This document shows positions 1-5,692 of a stretch of DNA of 5,692 nucleotides, in pieces. This DNA comes from Nitrososphaeraceae archaeon. GTDB taxonomy: Archaea > Thermoproteota > Nitrososphaeria > Nitrososphaerales > Nitrososphaeraceae. Position numbers and translations under genes: made by a program. The notes below the pieces were generated by a model. The model was not told the origin of the DNA. It did not search any database and was given only the letters and a program-made list of their open reading frames with translations. How positions within the stretch are numbered: the first letter of the stretch is position 1; each line of letters starts with the position of its first letter. The stretch is taken from positions 1 to 5,692 of the forward strand of contig JAREAJ010000052.1 of the NCBI GenBank assembly GCA_029240395.1, in the 5' to 3' direction.

Positions 1-357
1 TAAGGCCTTGTCTTCTGCCCTCTTCTCTTTTTCACCTTCAAACTTGTGTATCCTTTTCCAATGTAAGTCGAGCCCGTTTATATCGTAAAAATGTCTGATT
101 CCAGATAAGTAGGTCGATACCGATGATGAGGAACAATCTTTTTGTCTTAAGTATGTGATAAAATTACAAATATCCATCTGGACAAGTTTGTTATCTTTTT
201 CTACGAGTCTGTCATAGGAACCATCAGGAACATTCAAAAAGTCCATGAAGTTATGAAGTCCAATTTCATAGATTCGTCTAGTTGATGGACTCCTGCATGT
301 TTGAGTAAAATTATGATATGCTAAAGAGGAAACCTCTTGCTGCCGTTGTTCACTCAT
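1..357 (-). CDS. Tyrosine-type site-specific integrase, N-terminal part (3' end cut by window edge)
   Basis: The minus strand is open from an ATG at 357-355 to the window edge: 119 codons, no stop, with an in-frame TAG at 363-361 just upstream, so this is the first possible start. Residues about 17-105 read as the helical SAM-like core-binding domain of tyrosine recombinases: a first helix around STRRIYEIGLHNFMDFL, then DICNFITYLRQK, a Ser-rich turn, and VSTYLSGIRHFYDINGL. This domain grips the DNA half-site. The catalytic domain (Arg, His-x-x-Arg and the Tyr nucleophile) would lie beyond position 1, so activity cannot be judged. The style matches integrases present in several copies in Nitrososphaera-type genomes (from memory, not searched). 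It is divergent from the secreted dehydrogenase gene. It could belong to an integrated element to the left, or be a stand-alone chromosomal integrase; the window cannot decide. Confidence 0.82.
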   Translation of the reverse strand, partial: MSEQRQQEVSSLAYHNFTQTCRSPSTRRIYEIGLHNFMDFLNVPDGSYDRLVEKDNKLVQMDICNFITYLRQKDCSSSSVSTYLSGIRHFYDINGLDLHWKRIHKFEGEKEKRAEDKAL

Positions 358-379
358 CGACTATTCTTCATATACTTCA

Positions 380-389
380 GGTATTTAAC
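380..389 (-). promoter_or_regulatory. TATA-like box for the integrase gene
   Basis: Read on the minus strand this is GTTAAATACC, centred about 27 bases upstream of the integrase ATG. That is the distance expected between an archaeal TATA box and a transcription start at or very near the start codon, so a leaderless transcript is likely. A second AT-rich stretch (GTATATGA, 375-368) is too close to the ATG to serve. This is placed by sequence and spacing only. Confidence 0.4.
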
Positions 390-561
390 GTTCGTCATTG
401 CGATTGTTATTTAATAATAACGCTTTCTATGATCCCTGGGCTAGGTTATTATCTCACAAATATTCCTATAGTAAGTCATGGTAAAGTCAATAAATGCAAA
501 TTAGATGCGACTGGTTAGCGGGGTCTTAAATTATATGACTTGTGAAGAGCGAAGTTATATG

Positions 562-570
562 CTTATATAA
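562..570 (+). promoter_or_regulatory. TATA-like box for the secreted dehydrogenase gene
   Basis: CTTATATAA is a good archaeal TATA match. A start of transcription about 25 bases downstream would fall near 590-595, giving a leader of about 20 bases before the ATG at 614. This argues against the in-frame GTG at 542, which lies upstream of the box. A second AT-rich candidate at about 528-536 (TAAATTATA) would also start transcription downstream of 542. Confidence 0.5.
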
Positions 571-613
571 CCTATGCTACGCTATAGCAAGAGTCGTGAC
601 TAAGAAAGGTCGG

Positions 614-2137
614 ATGACACTTGTTATGTATAGATTTCTTAAATTATCAATGTTTATAGTTCTGTTAGTAGGCGCTTCAGCAATTCTATCATCAGACGGA
701 GGATTTCAAACATATGTGCAAGCACAGACACCTCCGACTGAACACAATCAAAGAGAATTCACAGACGAACCCGGAGACCCTGCCATTTATGATCCCAATT
801 TACATGCAGAGTTGGTAGTCGATTTGGGCCCTGCTAGTTTGCCTACCACCATGGCTTTCCTGGGTCCGAATGATTTCCTAGTATTGGAAAAAGAGAAAGG
901 AACAGTCCAGAGAGTAGTTAACGGGAAGGTCCTCCCCGAACCCATGCTAGATGTTAACGTTGCTGGCTTTATAGAGAGATGCATGTGCGGAATTGCCATA
1001 TCGAATAATGTCCCGGGGCACACTTACGTTTTCCTATACTATACTGAAGCCCAAACAGCAGACAGGGATGACATGACAGCAAATCCCCAGGCTCCATTAG
1101 GTAACCGCTTATATAGATATGAACTGGTTGACAACAAGCTTGTAAATCCCAAAATCCTTTTGGATCTACCCGCGGATCCTGGTCCACGACATAACGGGGG
1201 TGATGTTCTGATCGGGCCGGACGGTAACCTGTATATATCTGTAGGAGATGTCGACGGAACTTATCAAGGCGACCAATGGCAAACCCCTGCTCAGAATTAT
1301 CAGGAAGGCTCAGACGTTGATGGAAGAAGTGGGATTCTAAGAATGACTCAGGATGGCCTTCCTGTGCCTAACGGAGGGATTTTAGGTAATGAGGACCCGC
1401 TTAATTTGTATTATGCCTATGGTATTCGAAATACTTTTGGTATGGATTTCGACCCCATTGCCGGAAATTTATGGGCTACTGAAAATGGCCCAGGTGAAGA
1501 AGACGAAATAAATCTCGTATTACCTGGATTCAACAGCGGATGGCAAGAAGTTATGGGTTTAACTGCTACGGAAGATGGATTCGATCCGGCGGACATAGTT
1601 GACTTCGAAGGGACTGGAGTGTACAGAGATCCAGAGCTTGTGTGGATAAACACGGCTGGTCCCACAGCATTAAAATTCCTTCACTCCGATAGGTTAGGAC
1701 CTCAATATCAAAATGACATGTTTGTTGGAGATGTCCACAACGGACGGTTGTATCGATTTGACCTGAATCAGGAAAGGAATGGTTTGATACTTCCTGAGGC
1801 CCTCGCTAGTAAGATAATACAGACTCCTGCCTCTCCAGGGCTTGAGAATATTATTTTTGGACAGGGATTTGCTGGGATCACGGATGTTGAGGTCGGGCCT
1901 GATGGTTATCTGTATGTTGTATCCATTGGCCAAGGCAAAATATTTAGGATAGTCCCTGGTGCGCCTCAGACTCCCCCAGCACCTTTGAGTTTTCCAGCTG
2001 GAGAGCAGGTTCCAGCACCTGTTGAAGAACCAGAACCTGCGCCTGAGGCCGAGGATGAAGATGAGGATGATTCTGCTGAAGAAGAGGAGAATATAGAGGA
2101 AGATGACGAAAACGATAATAGCGGTTTGTTTGGATGA
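614..2137 (+). CDS. Secreted PQQ-dependent sugar dehydrogenase-like beta-propeller protein (glucose/sorbosone dehydrogenase family)
   Basis: A 507-residue exported protein. Residues 11-25 are a hydrophobic signal core, with a likely cleavage at V-Q-A|Q (37/38). The body is a beta-propeller of the soluble glucose/sorbosone dehydrogenase (YliI-like) type. RHNGGDV at 192-198 carries the likely catalytic His193, followed by GPDGNLYISVGD (201-212), SGILRM, YGIRNTFG (269-276), ENGPGEEDEIN (290-300), NSGWQ, and a last blade GPDGYLYVV (428-436). The family oxidises aldose sugars outside the membrane using PQQ; the substrate and electron acceptor here are unknown. From about residue 450 a Pro-rich linker leads into a strongly Asp/Glu-rich tail with no membrane anchor. 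The only two cysteines of the mature protein form Cys-Met-Cys at 123-125. I chose ATG 614 because AGGT lies three bases upstream, a TATA box lies at 562-570, and the signal peptide then starts properly. ATG 626 is possible; GTG 542 is unlikely. Confidence 0.85.
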   Translation: MTLVMYRFLKLSMFIVLLVGASAILSSDGGFQTYVQAQTPPTEHNQREFTDEPGDPAIYDPNLHAELVVDLGPASLPTTMAFLGPNDFLVLEKEKGTVQRVVNGKVLPEPMLDVNVAGFIERCMCGIAISNNVPGHTYVFLYYTEAQTADRDDMTANPQAPLGNRLYRYELVDNKLVNPKILLDLPADPGPRHNGGDVLIGPDGNLYISVGDVDGTYQGDQWQTPAQNYQEGSDVDGRSGILRMTQDGLPVPNGGILGNEDPLNLYYAYGIRNTFGMDFDPIAGNLWATENGPGEEDEINLVLPGFNSGWQEVMGLTATEDGFDPADIVDFEGTGVYRDPELVWINTAGPTALKFLHSDRLGPQYQNDMFVGDVHNGRLYRFDLNQERNGLILPEALASKIIQTPASPGLENIIFGQGFAGITDVEVGPDGYLYVVSIGQGKIFRIVPGAPQTPPAPLSFPAGEQVPAPVEEPEPAPEAEDEDEDDSAEEEENIEEDDENDNSGLFG

Positions 2138-2167
2138 CGAAATAGTTTCCCGCGTTATCGATTGAGC

Positions 2168-2173
2168 TATTTT
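2168..2173 (+). terminator. Possible T-rich terminator after the dehydrogenase gene
   Basis: TATTTT lies about 30 bases after the dehydrogenase stop, in the 48-base gap between two converging genes. A weak AT-only stem (AAATAG at 2140-2145 with CTATTT at 2167-2172, loop 21 bases) overlaps it. Archaeal termination uses short T-runs, so a stop here is plausible, but the run is short. I see no equal T-run for the converging minus-strand gene. Confidence 0.25.
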
Positions 2174-2185
2174 CCCCCTTAACAA

Positions 2186-2509
2186 CTACGAGACTAGAAT
2201 CAAACGATTATTGTATTCAAAGGCAAGACTTTCCTGATTCAGCTTCAGTCTAACATCATTAGCATATTCTGTCATGATTTCCTCATCCATATTGTTAGTA
2301 TGGATTTCGACTCTAGTATATTTTACAGGTTCGAACTTGCCTTGGAAATAACCATCAAATTCAATAAGGGACATTGCACCATATTTGGATGCCATATTGC
2401 GAACGATCTCCAAGTACCCTTCTACGCGCGGCAGATAAAACTTAACGGAATCTTGCAATATTTTAACCTTAAAAGAAGATCGATCCTTTCTATCTTTCCC
2501 AGTGGTCAT
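2186..2509 (-). CDS. Small protein of unknown function (107 residues)
   Basis: I do not recognise a family. The N-terminus (1-12) is charged and probably disordered. The rest alternates strands and helices: a strand-like VKILQDSVKFYLPR (15-28), a helix-like VEGYLEIVRNMASKYGA (29-45), strands across 46-71 including YTRVEIHTN, a helix DEEIMTEYANDVRLKLNQ (75-92) and a last strand ESLAFEYNNRLILV (93-106). That order could form a ferredoxin-like alpha/beta fold; this is inference. There is no signal peptide, membrane segment or cysteine. It converges on the dehydrogenase gene with a 48-base gap, and follows the histidine genes after a 160-base gap holding T-tracts and its own TATA-like box, so it is probably a separate unit. 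Natural residue use, with alternating secondary structure, favours a real gene over a chance frame. Met39 is a later alternative start but would lose the first strand. Confidence 0.65.
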   Translation of the reverse strand: MTTGKDRKDRSSFKVKILQDSVKFYLPRVEGYLEIVRNMASKYGAMSLIEFDGYFQGKFEPVKYTRVEIHTNNMDEEIMTEYANDVRLKLNQESLAFEYNNRLILVS

Positions 2510-2535
2510 CTATATCATTATATGACAATAAAGAA

Positions 2536-2542
2536 CATATAG
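2536..2542 (-). promoter_or_regulatory. TATA-like box for the small unknown gene
   Basis: Read on the minus strand this is CTATATG within GTTAACTATATG, centred about 30 bases upstream of the ATG at 2509. The spacing fits a leaderless or nearly leaderless archaeal transcript, and no Shine-Dalgarno match precedes the ATG. The surrounding sequence is very AT-rich, so a chance match is possible. Confidence 0.4.
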
Positions 2543-2579
2543 TTAACATAAATCTCAGCATTGTTCAAACATTATCTTA

Positions 2580-2609
2580 GACATAGCTTGGGTAGAAGCT
2601 AGATATGTC
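2580..2609. repeat. Interrupted inverted repeat (hairpin) between the his cluster and the small unknown gene
   Basis: TAGCTT (2584-2589) and AAGCTA (2596-2601) are perfect complements around a six-base loop. Outside them GACA (2580-2583) pairs with TGTC (2606-2609), leaving GATA (2602-2605) bulged. The stem is ten pairs in all. It lies about 70 bases before the start of the small unknown gene and about 60 bases after the HAD gene stop. It could be an RNA hairpin in the 3' end of the his transcript, an operator, or chance. It is not followed by a T-run on either strand, so it is not a classic hairpin terminator. Confidence 0.35.
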
Positions 2610-2617
2610 AAGACATC

Positions 2618-2642
2618 AAAAAATCCCTTAATTCGATAAAAA
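2618..2642 (-). terminator. T-tract terminator of the histidine genes
   Basis: On the minus strand, after the HAD gene stop at 2670, there are runs of five T (2642-2638) and six T (2623-2618), with a shorter TTTT before them at about 2657-2654. Closely spaced T-runs are the usual archaeal termination signal. Their place in a 160-base gap just after the last histidine-cluster gene supports the end of the transcript here. Confidence 0.45.
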
Positions 2643-2669
2643 TCCGTTCTTATAAAACAGCATGTACGC

Positions 2670-3659
2670 TCATTGAGAGTGATGGTCGGTACCTATTTTT
2701 ATTAGCTCAGACAAGCAGTTTACATTTTCAATTATCAGGGCCACATTGTTTTCCCTAAACTTCCTTATTGTGTCTTGGGGTTGTACACTGCAACCGTAGA
2801 CTCCAATGAATAAAATTTTAACGTCCATTTCCTTTTCTGCTTTTCTAGTCATATACAAGTCTTCGACAGAATCCCCTACGTACAATGAAGTTTTAGCACC
2901 AAGACTGGTCATAGCTTTTATTATTGAGTATGGATCGGGTTTCCAATGCTTGCGACTTTCGTCTTCTAAGAAGACTGAAGCATTCTGATCGAACATATCA
3001 AAAATTGGCTCTAGCGAATACTGGGCCGCTAACTTGCTTCTACCAGAGATAAGGGCAATACTTCCCTGAAGTTTTTCAGAGATGAGGTTTACAGTCTCTT
3101 TCCTAATTACGATTTCATCGTTATCGATCAAAGGCTTGCCATGATAATATCGAGGTTCTATGTCGTGTTGCATGCGAAATAATGTTGGGCCGTAAAATAA
3201 CTCATCAAACACGGTCGCTAAGGGGCTTTTTCCCACTGGAGCTGGATACACCAAATCCTGCTTTATTTTTTTTATTCGCGACAAAGTGGATAATGAAGAT
3301 AAATAGTCTTCGACAGATGATATGCCTGTCTCGTTAGCATTTTGAGCAACAGTAAAAAGAAAGTCTTTTTTGTTAGACGTCCAATCAATATAAGGCATAG
3401 ACATCAGCGCTAGGATGATGGCGTAAGTAATGTCAATTTCGTTGTTAAATCCACCTGTTTGCTTGAACTTGAGTATGAGAGTATCGGTAACTTGCGGGAG
3501 AGTGTGCAACTTCTTGCCTCCCATGCTTTTCATGATAAATTCAGCAGATTTTTTGATAGCTAAATAATACGATTTTCTAACATTGACTAACACTCCATCA
3601 ATATCAAAGAGAGCGCATTCAGCACTATTTAGTAATCTTATATTCCTAGTGCCAATCAT
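2670..3659 (-). CDS. HAD-superfamily hydrolase in the his cluster; candidate histidinol-phosphate phosphatase
   Basis: A 329-residue cytoplasmic protein with all four HAD motifs: motif I FDIDGV (nucleophile Asp19, acid/base Asp21), motif II Ser205 in LISGRS, motif III Lys240 in WKPDP, and motif IV GDSVED (Asp263, Asp267, for Mg2+). About 180 residues, mostly helical, lie between motifs I and II, so it is subfamily I with a large cap; FYGPTLF and a following P-R-Y-Y-H-G-K-P-L-I stretch (153-178) recall the HAD-SF-IA-hyp1 clade (TIGR01548), whose members I recall near or fused to histidine genes. It starts 13 bases after hisC, with AGGGGAA at 3674-3668 as ribosome binding site, so it is co-transcribed with hisD and hisC. 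Inference: it removes phosphate from L-histidinol phosphate between the HisC and HisD steps. Another phosphorylated substrate is possible. The family call is firm; the substrate is not shown by sequence. Confidence 0.8.
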   Translation of the reverse strand: MIGTRNIRLLNSAECALFDIDGVLVNVRKSYYLAIKKSAEFIMKSMGGKKLHTLPQVTDTLILKFKQTGGFNNEIDITYAIILALMSMPYIDWTSNKKDFLFTVAQNANETGISSVEDYLSSLSTLSRIKKIKQDLVYPAPVGKSPLATVFDELFYGPTLFRMQHDIEPRYYHGKPLIDNDEIVIRKETVNLISEKLQGSIALISGRSKLAAQYSLEPIFDMFDQNASVFLEDESRKHWKPDPYSIIKAMTSLGAKTSLYVGDSVEDLYMTRKAEKEMDVKILFIGVYGCSVQPQDTIRKFRENNVALIIENVNCLSELIKIGTDHHSQ

Positions 3660-3667
3660 AGTAATAA

Positions 3668-3674
3668 TTCCCCT
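3668..3674 (-). promoter_or_regulatory. Ribosome binding site of the HAD gene, overlapping the hisC stop
   Basis: Read on the minus strand, AGGGGAA runs out of the hisC TAG stop and lies eight bases before the HAD gene ATG at 3659. It supports that start and suggests that ribosomes finishing hisC re-initiate on the HAD gene. Confidence 0.5.
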
Positions 3675-4761
3675 AAGTACTATGACTTTTGCTCGCAGAT
3701 TCTATTGCTTCTAGAAATCGATTGTTCATTTCTCTTGTACCAACCGTGACTCTTATGCATCCTAGACGGCCGTCTATATTACCTAGTAGTCTGACGTAAA
3801 CTAGTTCGTGCTTTAGCTTTCTTGTGATTTCAGAATAAAGTTGTCCGCCACACTCAACAAACACGAAGTTTGAGTCTGACCTGTAAGCTTTAATATTACT
3901 TATGTTGGAAAGTCTTTCGAATATTTTCTCCCGTTCCATTTTGACCCTTTCTATCGTTTTTCTCACCTGGTCAAATCTAGCTAATGCTATGCTAGCAAGT
4001 CTTAAAGACAAAGTGCTTAATGAATAAGGCAGCTGAATTCTAGACTTGAAAATATTAGCAATATTTTCGTTTGCAACCATATATCCCACCCTGGCACCGG
4101 CCAACCCAAAAGCTTTTGATAGTGTACGGAGCACAAGAATGTTTTCATATTTGGTTGCCATAGAAGTGAGGGAATATCTACCAAATTCCACATACGCCTC
4201 GTCTATCAGAATTAGCTTGTTCTTTAGAGTTAGCATTAATTCCGTTATTACATCTTTATCAAATTGATTCCCAGTAGGATTATTTGGAGAACAAATATAG
4301 ATAATCTCAGATTGTTTGGCAACTCTCAAGAATTCATTTTTGATTATGGTATTATCTTCCCTCTCCAAAGGCACCGTAGTTAGTTCTAATCCATGTAGTT
4401 GACAGCGATTCACAAAATAGGAAAATGTGGGTGACAAAATTGTAACCCTTTTTCCGTGTCCAATTGTTGAAAGAAGTAATTCTATTATCTGATCTGATCC
4501 ACTTCCTACAGCAATGTACTTTTGGTCAATCCCAAGATATTTTTCTAGTTGGTGATAGAGAGAAGCCTCATACCGCTCGTCTGGATAGAGTCGCAGATCA
4601 ATATCTTGTATGGCCTCGTTAATAACATCAAACGTAAACTCCTTGCTCAACATCAGGTTTTCGTTTGAGTCTAGTCTCACATGTTCCTTTTTGATACCAT
4701 CTGGCTTAGTATAATAGCTTTGCTCAGCGATTCGCTTTAGTATGTCTGGAAGCCAGTTCAT
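3673..4761 (-). CDS. hisC: Histidinol-phosphate aminotransferase
   Basis: A 362-residue fold-type I, PLP-dependent aminotransferase of normal HisC length. It swaps the amino group of glutamate onto imidazole-acetol phosphate to give L-histidinol phosphate. Visible motifs in order: DSNENL (31-36), typical of HisC; YPDERY (59-64); GSGSDQII (86-93), which binds the cofactor; SPNNPTG (158-164); DEAYVEF (187-193), with Asp187 for the PLP ring; SKAFGLAGARVGY (215-227), with Lys216 forming the Schiff base and Arg224 near the PLP phosphate; and IRVTVGTREMN (336-346), with Arg337 and Arg343 placed for substrate binding. The ATG at 4761 overlaps the hisD stop as ATGA, with GGGA two bases upstream, so hisD and hisC are translationally coupled. 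The neighbours hisD and the HAD gene settle the choice of HisC over other aromatic or aspartate aminotransferases. Confidence 0.93.
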   Translation of the reverse strand: MNWLPDILKRIAEQSYYTKPDGIKKEHVRLDSNENLMLSKEFTFDVINEAIQDIDLRLYPDERYEASLYHQLEKYLGIDQKYIAVGSGSDQIIELLLSTIGHGKRVTILSPTFSYFVNRCQLHGLELTTVPLEREDNTIIKNEFLRVAKQSEIIYICSPNNPTGNQFDKDVITELMLTLKNKLILIDEAYVEFGRYSLTSMATKYENILVLRTLSKAFGLAGARVGYMVANENIANIFKSRIQLPYSLSTLSLRLASIALARFDQVRKTIERVKMEREKIFERLSNISNIKAYRSDSNFVFVECGGQLYSEITRKLKHELVYVRLLGNIDGRLGCIRVTVGTREMNNRFLEAIESASKSHST

Positions 4762-5692
4762 ATTCCCTTTAGTCGTTCCTTCACGGCTTCATAATGATTT
4801 GACAACCCCTCTGCATATGTGATCTCCTTTATTGCCCAGTGAACCCTGCTTAGAGCACCTCTGCTTGCTTCGACAGTATTTATTACCTTTAGAAAATCCA
4901 TTACGGATAAAGAGGATCTTGATCTTGCGAAACCCATTGTGGGAAGAACGTGGTTGGATCCCAAACAATAATCACTTGCTGAAGACGGTGTGTACTTTCC
5001 AACAAGAGTTAGTCCTGCTGAAGTGACTCTTTTTGAGATCGATCTTGCATTAGTTGACAATATTTCTAAGTGTTCCGGTGCTAGTTCGTTAGCAAATTCG
5101 ATCGCGGCAGACTGATTTCTGGCAACTGCTAAAAATCCATTTTCACTGAGACTTTTTCGTACTATATCTGCTCGGTTGATATTTCCCTTCCTTATGATCT
5201 GGTCTATATCGTTTGATACTTTTGCTGCCAGTCTTTTGGAGGTCGTTACTAGGCCACAGAACGTTTCATATCCATGTTCTGCTTGGGATACAATGTCCAA
5301 GGCGACTAGTTTAGACGGCGAGGTCGAATCTGCATAGACTAATAGCTCTGTGGGACCAGCGACCATGTCGACAGATACCTGCCTTGAGGCAAGTATTTTG
5401 GCGAGGGTAACAAAAACCCCTCCGGGGCCAACAATCTTGCTAACCCTCTCAATAGTTGACGTTCCGTGAGCAAGAGCCGCTATTCCCTGGGCACCTCCCA
5501 TTTTATAAAACTCATCCACTCCACAGATGTCTGCCGCTACGAGAGTCAACGGATCGATGCTCCCATCTTTTAGGGGTGGAGAAGCGGCCACAATCCTTCT
5601 TACTTTGGCGATCTTTGCTGGAACGACGCACATAACAACCGTGCTTGGATATCGAGCTTTTCCGCCTGGAATGTAGCAGCCCACGCTCTGAA
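4758..5692 (-). CDS. hisD: Histidinol dehydrogenase (5' end cut by window edge)
   Basis: The last step of histidine synthesis: a zinc enzyme that oxidises L-histidinol to L-histidine in two NAD+-dependent steps. The frame stays open to the right edge (Gln-Ser precede the Val codon at 5684-5682), so that GTG is an internal valine and not a start. By comparison with Escherichia coli HisD, about 115-120 N-terminal residues lie outside. Numbered from that Val: VGCYIPGGKARYPS (1-14); GGAQGIAALAHGT (63-75); GPG (86-88); the zinc ligands Gln134 and His137 in SQAEHG; catalytic Glu204-His205 in LAPEHLEI; zinc ligand Asp238 in SASDY, followed by GSNHVLPT; and the last zinc ligand His297 near the C-terminus. 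The spacings Glu204-Asp238 and Asp238-His297 equal those of E. coli (326-360-419). All key residues in view are intact. Its stop overlaps the hisC start. The promoter is outside the window. Confidence 0.95.
   Translation of the reverse strand, partial: QSVGCYIPGGKARYPSTVVMCVVPAKIAKVRRIVAASPPLKDGSIDPLTLVAADICGVDEFYKMGGAQGIAALAHGTSTIERVSKIVGPGGVFVTLAKILASRQVSVDMVAGPTELLVYADSTSPSKLVALDIVSQAEHGYETFCGLVTTSKRLAAKVSNDIDQIIRKGNINRADIVRKSLSENGFLAVARNQSAAIEFANELAPEHLEILSTNARSISKRVTSAGLTLVGKYTPSSASDYCLGSNHVLPTMGFARSRSSLSVMDFLKVINTVEASRGALSRVHWAIKEITYAEGLSNHYEAVKERLKGI

Noticed and set aside
318..518. Plus-strand frame of 66 codons
   Set aside because: Its first part is antisense to the integrase start, and the translated sequence resembles no protein. 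It also ends just before the promoter of the next gene.
480..541. Stretch with GGTTAGCGG, recalling a tRNA D-arm
   Set aside because: No acceptor stem, anticodon arm or T-arm (GGTTC-like) follows at the right spacing on either strand.
2046..2125. GA-rich stretch as a possible DNA repeat
   Set aside because: It is explained by Asp and Glu codons of the acidic tail; there is no fixed repeat unit.
1694..2185. Minus-strand frame of 163 codons
   Set aside because: Antisense to the dehydrogenase body and acidic tail. Its low stop density comes from the Glu/Asp-rich codons on the other strand, and the sequence has no protein-like order.
2300..2542. Plus-strand frame of 80 codons
   Set aside because: Shadow of the small minus-strand gene, which has better residue use and a promoter at the right distance.
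4046..4267. Plus-strand frame of 73 codons within hisC
   Set aside because: Antisense to the conserved SKAFGLAG and DEAY region of HisC, which is clearly coding on the minus strand.
1..5692. CRISPR array, riboswitch or rRNA
   Set aside because: I see no regularly spaced repeats, no conserved rRNA stretches and no recognisable riboswitch core. The his promoter region, where a regulator might act, is outside the window.

Overview
This window looks like chromosomal DNA from an ammonia-oxidising archaeon (Thaumarchaeota/Nitrososphaerota, most like the Nitrososphaera/Nitrosocosmicus group). The support is a tyrosine-recombinase N-terminus of the type common in those genomes, archaeal TATA-like boxes close upstream of starts, a secreted protein cleaved at a V-Q-A|Q site, and a histidine cluster carrying a large HAD-family gene after hisC. 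The lineage is inferred from protein style; I ran no search.

Layout. (1) Positions 1-357, minus strand: 5' part of a tyrosine-type site-specific integrase, cut by the left edge. (2) 358-613: divergent intergenic region of 256 bases with a TATA-like box for each flanking gene and no RNA gene that I can see. (3) 614-2137, plus strand: a secreted glucose/sorbosone (YliI-like) dehydrogenase beta-propeller protein with a very acidic tail. (4) 2138-2185: short gap between converging genes. (5) 2186-2509, minus: small conserved-looking protein of unknown function. (6) 2510-2669: non-coding gap with a TATA-like box, a hairpin and T-tracts. (7) 2670-5692, minus: hisD (5' end cut by the right edge), hisC and a HAD phosphatase-like gene. 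hisD and hisC overlap at ATGA, and 13 bases separate hisC from the HAD gene.

How the genes work together. HisC makes L-histidinol phosphate from imidazole-acetol phosphate, and HisD oxidises L-histidinol to histidine. The step between them is removal of the phosphate. The HAD protein has all four phosphatase motifs and is in the same transcription unit, so it is the natural candidate for that missing histidinol-phosphate phosphatase. The secreted dehydrogenase, the small unknown gene and the integrase show no functional link to the histidine genes.

I do not see a clearly new multi-gene system here. The points most worth checking are the HAD gene as histidinol phosphatase, the apparent end of the his cluster without hisB, the lone Cys-Met-Cys motif and acidic tail of the dehydrogenase, and the integrase at the left edge.
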